Source of the DNA: Novosphingobium sp.
GTDB lineage: Bacteria; Pseudomonadota; Alphaproteobacteria; Sphingomonadales; Sphingomonadaceae
Direction: 5' to 3'
DNA: 64,000 nucleotides
Assembly (NCBI RefSeq): GCF_027489515.1
Contig: NZ_JAIXZS010000034.1
Location: forward strand, 1-64,000
Shown here: positions 46,875 to 54,267 of the stretch, one piece after another
How positions within the stretch are numbered: the first letter of the stretch is position 1
Layout: every line of letters starts with the position of its first letter
Program-made: the position numbers and the translations under genes
The notes under the pieces: generated by a model
The model's input: only the letters and a program-made list of their open reading frames with translations
The model's database searches: none
What the model was told of the DNA's origin: nothing

Positions 46875-46998
46875 CTGTTTCGGCCTAGCCGAAACAGGGC
46901 GGCGCCAGCCCGCTCCCCCGCCCGGCCACCCACGAGAGTACCCTGAATGGGTGGCCGGGCGGGGGAGCGGGCTGGCGCCGCCATCCGCGTGAGCGGAT
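46875..46998. repeat. Hairpin array with a perfect 35-bp inverted repeat
   Basis: Three perfect inverted repeats follow one another in the P450 leader. CTGTTTCGGC/GCCGAAACAG is at 46875-46897. A 35-bp-arm repeat has arms 46898-46932 and 46948-46982 around a 15-nt loop (46933-46947). ATCCGC/GCGGAT is at 46983-46998. There is no T tract after the long stem on the plus strand, so it is not a standard terminator. It lies 38 nt before the GTG start of the P450. Confidence 0.9.
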
Positions 46999-47020
46999 CA
47001 AATTCTACAGGAGCAGACCC

Positions 47021-48439
47021 GTGGCCTCACTGGCAGCACCGCAATCGCGGTCCCTTCGTCCGCACGATGCGCAGTCCGAACGCGGCAATCCGCACTGGAT
47101 CCGCCTGAAGGACGAAAGCGAGCTCGACGCGATCCCCGGCGAAGACGGCTGGCCGCTGGTCGGCACCACCTTCATGCTGCTGGCCGATCCCATCGGCTTT
47201 GGGAAACGCATGCGCGCCAAGCATGGCGATGTTTACCGCACGCGCGGGTTCGGGCGGCGGCAGGTGATCCTCATCGGGCCGGATGCGAACGAGCTCGTGC
47301 TGTTCGACCGCGACAAGATCTTCTCATCCGAGCAGGGCTGGGGTCCGGTGCTCAACCTGCTGTTCCCGCGCGGGCTCATGCTGATGGATTTCGCCGCGCA
47401 CCGGGCGGACCGCAAGGCGCTCTCCATCGCCTTCAAGCCCGAGCCGATGCGCCACTATTGCGACCTGCTCAACGCCGATATCGCCGCCGGGGTCGAGGCC
47501 TGGGGGGAGGGGCCGCGCAAGTTCTACCCTGCAATCAAGGCGCTCACGCTGCAGACGGCAGCGACCAGCTTCCTCGGCCTGCCGTTCGGGCCCGAAGCGG
47601 ACAAGCTCAACAAGGCCTTCGTCGACATGGTGCAGGCCGCCGTCGCGCCGATCCGCCGCCCGCTGCCGTTCACCGCGATGGGCCGGGGCTATGCCGGGCG
47701 CAAGCTGATGGTGGAATACTTCACCGGCCTGCTGCGCGAGCGGCGCGCGAATCCGGGGCAGGACATGTTCAGCCAGTTCGCGCTGGCGCGGCGGGATGAC
47801 GGGGATGGGGAATTGCTCCCCGAGGATGTCGTGGTTGATCACATGATCTTCCTGATGATGGCGGCGCACGACACCATCACGAGTTCGTTCACCACGCTGA
47901 TCTGGCACCTCGCGAAAAACCTCGAATGGCAGGAGAAGCTTCGCGCCGAGGCCCGCGCGGCGGCGGGCGGTGACGGCGTACCGCTGGCGTTTGATGCGCT
48001 GGGCAAGATGGAGCTTGCGGAAATGGCGATGAAGGAGGCGCTGCGAATCATGCCTCCGGTGCCATCGACGCCGCGCCGGGCGCTGAAGGATTTCACATTC
48101 CGCGGTTTCCGCATTCCGGCGGGCACCGATGTCGATGTCAGCGCCTCGGCCGTCCATGCTGACCCGGTGCTGTGGCCGGACCCGGAGCGCTTCGATCCTA
48201 TGCGTTTCACGCCCGAAGCTGTGGCGGCGCGGCATAAGTACGCATGGATTCCCTATGGCGGCGGCGCGCATATGTGCCTTGGTCTTCATTTCGCGACAAT
48301 GCAGACCAAGCTCCTGGTGCACCATATCCTGACCCGCTACCGGGTGGAGGTGGAACCGGGCTATGCGCCGGCTTGGCAGCCCTGGCCGATCCCGAAGCCG
48401 CGCGACGGGCTACCGGTCACCTTCGTGAAGCTCGGCTGA
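47021..48439 (+). CDS. Cytochrome P450
   Basis: The 472-residue protein starts at GTG 47021 behind CAGGAGCAGACCC. The I-helix oxygen-binding motif is AAHDTITSS (~286-294), ExxR is KEALR (~341), and the haem loop has PYGGGAHMCLG with C419. The phenylalanine usual at the start of the haem loop is tyrosine here. There is no membrane anchor, so it is soluble and needs a ferredoxin and reductase, which are not adjacent. The CYP family and substrate cannot be named from this window. The unusual 5' region suggests tight regulation. Confidence 0.93.
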   Translation: MASLAAPQSRSLRPHDAQSERGNPHWIRLKDESELDAIPGEDGWPLVGTTFMLLADPIGFGKRMRAKHGDVYRTRGFGRRQVILIGPDANELVLFDRDKIFSSEQGWGPVLNLLFPRGLMLMDFAAHRADRKALSIAFKPEPMRHYCDLLNADIAAGVEAWGEGPRKFYPAIKALTLQTAATSFLGLPFGPEADKLNKAFVDMVQAAVAPIRRPLPFTAMGRGYAGRKLMVEYFTGLLRERRANPGQDMFSQFALARRDDGDGELLPEDVVVDHMIFLMMAAHDTITSSFTTLIWHLAKNLEWQEKLRAEARAAAGGDGVPLAFDALGKMELAEMAMKEALRIMPPVPSTPRRALKDFTFRGFRIPAGTDVDVSASAVHADPVLWPDPERFDPMRFTPEAVAARHKYAWIPYGGGAHMCLGLHFATMQTKLLVHHILTRYRVEVEPGYAPAWQPWPIPKPRDGLPVTFVKLG

Positions 48440-48460
48440 TCGCCGGCGCGTCTCAAACGG

Positions 48461-48488
48461 TTGACGATTCGCCATGCCGCGGTTATGG
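48461..48488 (+). promoter_or_regulatory. rpsT: Candidate rpsT promoter
   Basis: TTGACG (48461-48466) and TTATGG (48483-48488) are spaced by 16 nt, about 100 nt upstream of the rpsT ATG. Confidence 0.4.
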
Positions 48489-48587
48489 GCCGCGCTTTCC
48501 CGGGAGGTTCGTCGCCTTGCCGGGATGAACCGGATTGTTTGCGGCCCGCGGCAAGCGGGCTGACAGAGCTCTTGAAACAGGACAGAC

Positions 48588-48848
48588 ATGGCCAATACGC
48601 CGCAAGCCCGTAAGCGCATTCGTCGCAACGCCAACCGTGCCGAGATCAACGGCAACCGCCTCTCGCGCATCCGCACTTTCGTCAAGAAGGTCGAAGCCGC
48701 GATCGCTGGTGGTGACAAGGCGGCTGCGGCCGAAGCGCTTCACGCTGCCCAGCCTGAGCTGGCGCGCGGCGTGGCCCGCGGCGTGCTCCACAAGAACACC
48801 GTCGCGCGCAAGATGTCGCGCCTGTCAAAGCGAGTCGCTTCGCTCTGA
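48588..48848 (+). CDS. rpsT: 30S ribosomal protein S20
   Basis: The 86-residue S20 is highly basic: [20 protein letters not shown] at the N-terminus and [20 protein letters not shown] near the end, of normal length. It binds 16S rRNA in the 30S subunit. The gene has its own likely promoter upstream and a strong terminator downstream. It precedes dnaA, as in many alphaproteobacteria. Confidence 0.97.
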   Translation: MANTPQARKRIRRNANRAEINGNRLSRIRTFVKKVEAAIAGGDKAAAAEALHAAQPELARGVARGVLHKNTVARKMSRLSKRVASL

Positions 48849-48896
48849 TTCGCAGTGCGCGCGTCCGTCGCGGGCACGCCCTCAGTACGAAAACGG

Positions 48897-48932
48897 AACG
48901 CGGCTGGTGTCTCTGACACCGGCCGCGTTTTG
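48897..48932 (+). terminator. Rho-independent terminator after rpsT
   Basis: AACGCGGCTGGTGT (48897-48910) and ACACCGGCCGCGTT (48916-48929) pair nearly perfectly around CTCTG, followed by TTTG, 48 nt after the rpsT stop. Confidence 0.85.
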
Positions 48933-49408
48933 TTTCACCCCGGTTACACCGTGTGTCGCCGGGTCCGGCCGTTGTCTTGTCACGCACAAGTCGCAGATTT
49001 CTGCCGATTCGCAGGGATTTCTGCGTGAAACGTAATGAAATCAATGTTTTGATTGATTTCCGCCACGTTTGCCTAGTCAAGATTCTTTATTTCAGTTTTT
49101 TTGCGGCTCAGTGCTTGCGAATCCCTCCCGAAGGCCAATAGACAGGTCCTCCCGATGCGGCGCGGGGCCTGCCTCAGCAGGCTCAGTCACCAATTCGGGG
49201 TCACGACAATCGCAAGTTTCATGGCCGGGAGCAGGGGTGCTTTTCCGGCGAGGGGTAGGATTTTGCCTGCGGCAGGGGGTGCTGAAGCAGGCCTTTCGGG
49301 TGAGGGCAGCGAAGCGTGAAAATGGATGAATTTGCAGGCAGCGGCGGACGGGGCGCCGCGGCCCAAGCGGCTGACGCCGCACCGGGCAGAAAAGGACGAG
49401 AGAACGCA
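48933..49408. other. Long dnaA upstream region with repeats
   Basis: This is about 475 bp with no credible gene. It contains two related palindromic repeats (GCAGATTTCTGC at 48993-49004 and CGCAGGGATTTCTGCG at 49010-49025). A perfect 9-bp inverted repeat, GAAATCAAT/ATTGATTTC, lies at 49037-49060, and an AT-rich stretch with a seven-T run follows to about 49105. I see no consensus DnaA box (TTATCCACA). It should contain the dnaA promoter and leader. Confidence 0.6.
49037..49060. promoter_or_regulatory. Perfect inverted repeat upstream of dnaA
   Basis: GAAATCAAT and ATTGATTTC are perfect 9-bp arms around GTTTTG, in an AT-rich stretch. It lies about 350 nt before the chosen dnaA start, so it could be an operator for a dnaA promoter located here. 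Confidence 0.45.
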
Positions 49409-50812
49409 ATGATCGAGGACCAGGAAGCGCTCGATCTTGCGGCAGATTGGGCCGATATCAGTCAGGGCCTGAAGAAGGATCTCGGGCCCCAGCTCCACAG
49501 CCAGTGGATCAAGCCGATCCAGGTCGGCTCCTTCTGCAAGGAAACCGGCACGCTCGATCTGTTCCTGCCGACCGAGTTCTCCGCGAACTGGGTGGCCGAC
49601 CGTTTTGCCGACCGGCTCTCGCTGGCATGGAAGATCGCCCGCTCGGAAGTGCGTCAGGTGCGCATCACCGTGCATCCGCGCCGCCGGGCCATGCCCGAAT
49701 TGCGCATGGGCGGCATGCCGGCCAACGATACCGGCCCGCTGCCCGTGGTCCAGCGCCAGTCAGCCGTGCCGCTGAGCGCGGATGCTGCCGTCACCGGGCT
49801 CGATCCGTCGCTGACCTTTGCCGAATTCGTCAGCGGTTCGGCCAACGTGCTCGCGGTCAATGCCGCACAGCGCATGGCCGCACTCGAAACGCCGCAATTC
49901 TCGCCGCTCTATCTCAAGGGCGCGACCGGGCAGGGCAAGACGCACCTGCTCCACGCCATCGGCCACGCCTATGCCGCCGCCCGCCCGGGCGCGCGCATCT
50001 TCTACTGCTCAGCCGAACGCTTCATGATCGAGTTCGTGCAGGCCATGCGCTCGAACGAGATGCTGGAATTCAAGGCGCGGCTGCGCGGCTTCGACCTGCT
50101 GCTGGTCGACGATATCCAGTTCATCATCGGCAAGGCGAGCACGCAGGAGGAATTCCTCCATACGATCGATGCGCTGATGAGCGCGGGCAAGCGCCTTGTC
50201 GTTGCCGCCGACCGTGCGCCGCAGGCCCTGGACGGGGTTGAGCAGCGCCTGCTCTCGCGCCTTTCGATGGGCCTCGTGGCGGACATTCAGCCCGCGGACA
50301 TCGACCTGCGGCGCAAGATCCTCGAACACCGACTTGCGCGCTTCACCAGCACGCAGGTTCCGGCGGACGTGATCGAGTTCCTCGCCCGCACGATCAACCG
50401 CAACGTGCGCGAGCTCGTCGGCGGGCTTAACAAGCTGATCGCCTTTGCGCAGCTGACCGGCCAGCCGGTCTCTCTGCAGCTGGCGGAAGAGCAGCTAACC
50501 GATATCCTTTCGGCCAACCGCCGCCGGATCACGATCGACGAAATCCAGCGCATGGTCTGCCAGTTCTACCGCGTCGACCGCACCGAAATGGCCAGCAAGC
50601 GCCGCGCCCGCGCGGTGGTGCGCCCGCGGCAGGTCGCAATGTACCTGGCCAAGGTGCTGACGCCGCGCTCGTACCCCGAGATCGGGCGCAAGTTCGGCGG
50701 GCGCGATCACTCGACCGTGATCCACGCGGTGCGCCTGATCGAAGAGCTACGCACGCGCGATGCCGATATGGACGGCGATGTGCGGACGCTGCTGCGGCAG
50801 TTGGAAGATTGA
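49409..50812 (+). CDS. dnaA: Chromosomal replication initiator DnaA
   Basis: The 467-residue protein (from MIEDQEALDLAADWADISQG) has domain I up to ~90, a short linker, and an AAA+ domain from ~135 with Walker A GATGQGKT (171-178) and Walker B LLLVDDIQF. Domain IV has the DnaA-box-binding signature GRDHSTVIHAV. In-frame starts GTG 49316 and ATG 49322 would add about 30 residues, but that stretch has unusual codons (AGA AAA GGA CGA); AGGACGAGAG before ATG 49409 supports the shorter form. It initiates chromosome replication. Confidence 0.96.
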   Translation: MIEDQEALDLAADWADISQGLKKDLGPQLHSQWIKPIQVGSFCKETGTLDLFLPTEFSANWVADRFADRLSLAWKIARSEVRQVRITVHPRRRAMPELRMGGMPANDTGPLPVVQRQSAVPLSADAAVTGLDPSLTFAEFVSGSANVLAVNAAQRMAALETPQFSPLYLKGATGQGKTHLLHAIGHAYAAARPGARIFYCSAERFMIEFVQAMRSNEMLEFKARLRGFDLLLVDDIQFIIGKASTQEEFLHTIDALMSAGKRLVVAADRAPQALDGVEQRLLSRLSMGLVADIQPADIDLRRKILEHRLARFTSTQVPADVIEFLARTINRNVRELVGGLNKLIAFAQLTGQPVSLQLAEEQLTDILSANRRRITIDEIQRMVCQFYRVDRTEMASKRRARAVVRPRQVAMYLAKVLTPRSYPEIGRKFGGRDHSTVIHAVRLIEELRTRDADMDGDVRTLLRQLED

Positions 50813-50823
50813 GCAAGGAAAGC

Positions 50824-50850
50824 GCGAGGGCCATTGCCCTCGCATTTCTC
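50824..50850 (+). terminator. Hairpin after dnaA
   Basis: GCGAGGGC (50824-50831) and GCCCTCGC (50836-50843) form a perfect 8-bp stem with a CATT loop, followed by ATTTCTCC. A weak T tract makes it a probable but imperfect terminator, 12 nt after the dnaA stop. Confidence 0.55.
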
Positions 50851-50875
50851 CACCTTCTTCCCTAACTCCCCCCTC

Positions 50876-51643
50876 ATGACTCCCGACCGCCTCGACCGCT
50901 TCGCCCGCCACATCGTCCTGCCTGAAGTGGGCGGCGCAGGGCAGGCGAAACTGGTGCAGAGCCATGTCGTGCTGGTCGGCCTCGGCGGCATTGGCAGCCC
51001 GGCGCTGCAATATCTGGCAGGTGCCGGGATCGGGCGGCTGACACTGATCGACGATGATGTGGTCGATGCCTCGAACCTCCAGCGCCAGACGATATTTGCC
51101 ACGAGCGACATTGGCCGGCCCAAGGCCGCAGCGGCGGCGGAATGGCTCAAGGCCTTCGACCCGGCGCTGACGGGCACGGCGCATGTGACGCGGCTGACGC
51201 GGGACAATGCCGCGGAGCTGATCGCGGGTGCGGACGTGGTGCTCGATGGCTGCGATAACTTCGCGACGCGGCTGGCGGTTTCGGATGCCTGCGTCGCGGC
51301 GGGGGTTCCGCTGACCAGCGCGGCGCTGGGGCGGTTTCAGGGCCAGGTGGCGAGCTTTGCCGGGCACCGCGAGGGGCATGCCTGCTACCGCTGCTTTGTC
51401 GGCGATGCGTTCGATGCCGAAGATTGCGATACGTGCGCCGATACCGGGGTGCTGGGCGCGATGGTCGGCATGGTGGGCGCGTTTGGCGCGATGGCGGCCA
51501 TGCGCGTGCTGCTGGAGGGCGTTGCCACGCTGGGCGATCCGCAGTGGGGGCAAGTCCATGTGCTCGACGGGCTGAAGCCGGCGCTGCGCACGATGCGGAT
51601 TGCCAGAGACCCGGAGTGCCGGGCCTGCGGGTCAACCGCCTAG
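50876..51643 (+). CDS. ThiF/MoeB/HesA-family adenylyltransferase
   Basis: The 255-residue protein starts at ATG 50876. It has an ATP-binding GLGGIGSPALQYLAGAGIG (about 35-53), then LIDDDVVDASNLQRQTIF and ADVVLDGCDNFATRLAVSD. Zinc cysteines are in CYRCF and CRAC. The region around AEDCDTCADTGVLGAMVGMV holds the likely catalytic cysteine. It adenylates the C-terminal glycine of a small sulfur carrier (MoaD or ThiS type). No carrier gene is adjacent, so MoeB (molybdopterin) versus ThiF (thiamine) is unresolved. Its 3' end overlaps the sirtuin gene on the other strand by 12 bp. Confidence 0.88.
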   Translation: MTPDRLDRFARHIVLPEVGGAGQAKLVQSHVVLVGLGGIGSPALQYLAGAGIGRLTLIDDDVVDASNLQRQTIFATSDIGRPKAAAAAEWLKAFDPALTGTAHVTRLTRDNAAELIAGADVVLDGCDNFATRLAVSDACVAAGVPLTSAALGRFQGQVASFAGHREGHACYRCFVGDAFDAEDCDTCADTGVLGAMVGMVGAFGAMAAMRVLLEGVATLGDPQWGQVHVLDGLKPALRTMRIARDPECRACGSTA

Positions 51644-52348
51644 GAGTTCTTCGACCCAGGCGGGTACGACATCGCTGGCGGGGCCGAGCCGGGTTTCGTG
51701 GAACCACTGCGAGCCTTGTGAGCGTTCGAGATTGAGTTCGAGGGTTTGCGCCCCGATCTCGCGCGCAGTGCGCACGAAGCCGGCGGCGGGGTAGACCGCG
51801 CCCGAGGTGCCGATCGACACGAACAAGTCGGCTTCGGAAAGCGCCGCGAAGATCTCGTCCATGCGGTAGGGCACTTCGCCGAACCAGACGACATCGGGGC
51901 GCAGGAAGGGCGCCGCGCAGCTTGGGCAGGGCGGGCGATGGATCAGCGGGCCAGTCCAGCGATGGCGCTTGTCGCAGGCTGTGCACCAGACGGTGAGGTG
52001 TTCGCCGTGCATGTGGATGACGCCGAGCGAGCCGCCGCGTTCGTGCAAGTCATCGACGTTCTGGGTGACGAGGGTGACGCTGCCGCCGGGCGCGCGCTTC
52101 GGCCATTCGCGCTCCAGCCGGCCGAGCGCGTGGTGCGCCGGGTTGGGCTCCTTGGTCTGGATCGCCTCGCGGCGCATGTCGTAGAAGCGCAGCACGAGGT
52201 CTGGATCGCGCGCGAAGCCTTCGGGCGTGGCGACATCCTCGACGCGGTGCTGTTCCCACAGGCCGCCTGCGCTGCGGAAGGTATCGATCCCGCTTTCGGC
52301 GGAGACCCCGGCCCCTGTCAGGATGACGATGTTGCGAATGGTCTGCAT
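51632..52348 (-). CDS. cobB: Sir2-family NAD-dependent protein deacylase (class III)
   Basis: The 238-residue sirtuin has GAGVSAESGIDTFRSAGGLW (NAD-binding loop), TQNVDDLHERGG, catalytic H in HMHGEHL, zinc cysteines CTACDK and CPSC, and FGEVPYRMDEIF. FYDMRREAI has the Y-x-x-R pattern that binds succinyl/malonyl groups in CobB and SIRT5. It removes acetyl or succinyl groups from lysines and could act on acyl-CoA-linked metabolism such as the propionate cluster. ATG 52348 is chosen; 52357 is possible. It is divergent from dapB with 35 bp between starts. Confidence 0.92.
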   Translation of the reverse strand: MQTIRNIVILTGAGVSAESGIDTFRSAGGLWEQHRVEDVATPEGFARDPDLVLRFYDMRREAIQTKEPNPAHHALGRLEREWPKRAPGGSVTLVTQNVDDLHERGGSLGVIHMHGEHLTVWCTACDKRHRWTGPLIHRPPCPSCAAPFLRPDVVWFGEVPYRMDEIFAALSEADLFVSIGTSGAVYPAAGFVRTAREIGAQTLELNLERSQGSQWFHETRLGPASDVVPAWVEELLGG

Positions 52349-52383
52349 CGCGGCCATGAAGCACGCCAGACACGAGGTGATCA

Positions 52384-53112
52384 ATGACTAGAGTGGGCAT
52401 TATCGGCAGCGCTGGGCGCATGGGGCAAGCGCTCGTTGATGCGATCCTAGCGGCGGGCCACCAGCATGCGGGCGGGATCGATCAGGGTGGTGATCCCGTG
52501 GCGCTGGCTCAGGCCTCCGACGTGCTGGTCGATTTCTCGGCGCCGGGTGCGCTCGAGTTCAATCTCGATGCGGCGATCCATGCGGGCATTCCCATCGTGG
52601 TCGGCACGACGGGGCTCGCGGAGCGGCATCACTGGCTGGTCGATGCAGCGGCGGTGAGCATACCGGTGCTGCAGACGGGCAATACCTCGCTTGGCGTGAC
52701 CCTGCTGGCGCATCTCGTGCGCGAGGCGGCGAGCCGGCTGGGCGAGGACTGGGATATCGAGATCGTCGAGACGCACCACCGCATGAAAGTCGATGCGCCC
52801 TCGGGCACCGCGCTGCTGCTGGGAGAGGCGGCCGCCGCCGGGCGGGGTGTGCGGCTTGAGGAGGAAGCGGTACGCGGGCGCGACGGGGTGACGGGCGCGC
52901 GCAAGGCTGGCACGATCGGCTTTGCGGCGCTGCGCGGCGGCAGCGTGGCGGGTGATCACACGGTGCATTTTCTGGCCGACAACGAGCGGCTTTCGCTTTC
53001 GCACCTCGCCGAAAACCGCGCGATCTTTGCACGCGGGGCGGTGCGGGCGGCGGAGTGGCTACTGGGCAAGGAGCCGGGGCGCTACACCATTCCCGAGGTG
53101 CTGGGGCTTTGA
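52384..53112 (+). CDS. dapB: 4-hydroxy-tetrahydrodipicolinate reductase
   Basis: The 242-residue DapB has an NAD(P)-binding GIIGSAGRMGQALVDAILAA at the N-terminus, VGTTGL, the signature ETHHRMKVDAPSGTALLLGE (with catalytic H and K) and a C-terminal FLADNERLSLSHLAENRAIF. It reduces the dihydropicolinate intermediate to tetrahydrodipicolinate in lysine and diaminopimelate synthesis, supplying peptidoglycan. Its TGA overlaps the TTG start of nth (CTTTGA). Confidence 0.96.
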   Translation: MTRVGIIGSAGRMGQALVDAILAAGHQHAGGIDQGGDPVALAQASDVLVDFSAPGALEFNLDAAIHAGIPIVVGTTGLAERHHWLVDAAAVSIPVLQTGNTSLGVTLLAHLVREAASRLGEDWDIEIVETHHRMKVDAPSGTALLLGEAAAAGRGVRLEEEAVRGRDGVTGARKAGTIGFAALRGGSVAGDHTVHFLADNERLSLSHLAENRAIFARGAVRAAEWLLGKEPGRYTIPEVLGL

Positions 53113-53801
53113 ACAGGCAAGCGATCTTCGAGTTCTTCCGGCGGCTGGCCGAGGCGAATCCCTCGCCCGAGACTGAGCTTGAATACGGCAATGTCTATCA
53201 GTTGCTGGTGGCGGTGACGCTTTCGGCGCAAGCGACCGACGTCGGCGTCAACAAGGCGACGCGGGCGCTGTTCGCCAAGGTGAAGACCCCGCAGGACATG
53301 CTGGACCTCGGCGAAGAAGGCCTCAAGGCGCATATCAAGACAATCGGCCTGTTCAACAGCAAGGCCAAGAACGTGATGGCCATGGCCGAGATCCTCGTGC
53401 GCGAGCATCAGGGCGAAGTGCCGGCGGACCGCGACTTGCTCACCGCGCTGCCGGGCGTGGGGCGCAAGACGGCCAATGTCGTGCTTAACTGCGCGTTCGG
53501 GGCGGAGACCTTTGCGGTCGACACGCATATCTTCCGAGTCGGCAACCGCACGGGCCTTGCCAAGGGCAAGACGCCGCTGGCGGTGGAAAAGCAGCTCGAG
53601 AAGAAGGTGCCGCAGCCGTTTCGCGTCGGCTCGCACCATTGGATGATCCTGCACGGGCGCTACGTGTGCAAGGCGAGGGGACCCGAGTGCTGGCGCTGCG
53701 AAGTGGTTGACCTTTGCGGGTACAAAGGGAAGATTCTGGAGAAGGGGGTGAAGCCTGCGACTCCGAAAGGAGCGCGGAAAGCCAAGGAGAAGAAGCCGTG
53801 A
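53109..53801 (+). CDS. nth: Endonuclease III
   Basis: The 230-residue DNA glycosylase/AP lyase starts at TTG 53109, overlapping the dapB stop. The helix-hairpin-helix GVGRKTANVVLNCAFG (about 118-133) has the catalytic lysine, and D in AVDTHIFRVGNR is the catalytic aspartate. The Fe4S4 cluster cysteines follow the spacing C-x6-C-x2-C-x5-C (CKARGPECWRCEVVDLC). It removes oxidised pyrimidines. A lysine-rich tail follows. Its TGA overlaps the GTG of the next gene (GTGA). Confidence 0.95.
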   Translation: MNRQAIFEFFRRLAEANPSPETELEYGNVYQLLVAVTLSAQATDVGVNKATRALFAKVKTPQDMLDLGEEGLKAHIKTIGLFNSKAKNVMAMAEILVREHQGEVPADRDLLTALPGVGRKTANVVLNCAFGAETFAVDTHIFRVGNRTGLAKGKTPLAVEKQLEKKVPQPFRVGSHHWMILHGRYVCKARGPECWRCEVVDLCGYKGKILEKGVKPATPKGARKAKEKKP

Positions 53802-54241
53802 GTGCTTTGAGGCCAACGACCCTGAAGATCGCCGCCTTTCTGATTGTGACCTCTGCCGCCCTGTCGCTCGGCGCCTGCGCGCCGCAGGCCGGGGGGAAGT
53901 GGGCTGCTGGTGGCCATGCCGCCGATATTCCTGCCGCGACGCCGACCGGCAAGGCGGTGACCTGCATCCCGATCACCTCGATCCGGGAAAGCCGCGTGCG
54001 CGACGACTGGACCATCGATTTCCGCACCGGCGGCGACACCTGGTATCGCAACAGCCTGCCGAACCGCTGCAGCAATCTGGGTTTCGAGCGGGCGTTTTCC
54101 TATTCGACCTCGCTGTCGCAGCTGTGCAACGTGGATATCATCACCGTTTTCCGCAACGGCGGTGGTCCGCAAGGGCCGCTGGGTTCGTGCGGGCTGGGTG
54201 AGTTCCAGCCGGTGAAGCTGGCGAAGGAAGCGAAGAAGTAG
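53798..54241 (+). CDS. Putative lipoprotein
   Basis: The 147-residue protein starts at GTG 53798, overlapping the nth stop (GTGA), with AAGGAG 9 nt upstream. The signal (TLKIAAFLIVTSAALSLGAC) ends in a lipobox LGAC, so it should be lipid-modified at Cys 27 or so. The mature part has paired cysteines (AVTCIPITSIRESR, LPNRCSNLG, LCNVDIITVF, GSCGLGEF). I recognise no named family; a conserved outer-membrane lipoprotein of sphingomonads is likely. Translational coupling to nth may be incidental. Confidence 0.8.
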   Translation: MSALRPTTLKIAAFLIVTSAALSLGACAPQAGGKWAAGGHAADIPAATPTGKAVTCIPITSIRESRVRDDWTIDFRTGGDTWYRNSLPNRCSNLGFERAFSYSTSLSQLCNVDIITVFRNGGGPQGPLGSCGLGEFQPVKLAKEAKK

Positions 54242-54267
54242 GTCGCCACCACGGACGCAGGGCAGGG

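Noticed and set aside
48933..49408. Chromosomal replication origin next to dnaA
   Set aside because: I find no consensus DnaA boxes (TTATCCACA) or 13-mer repeats, and in sphingomonads dnaA is often not at the origin. Only regulatory-looking repeats are seen.
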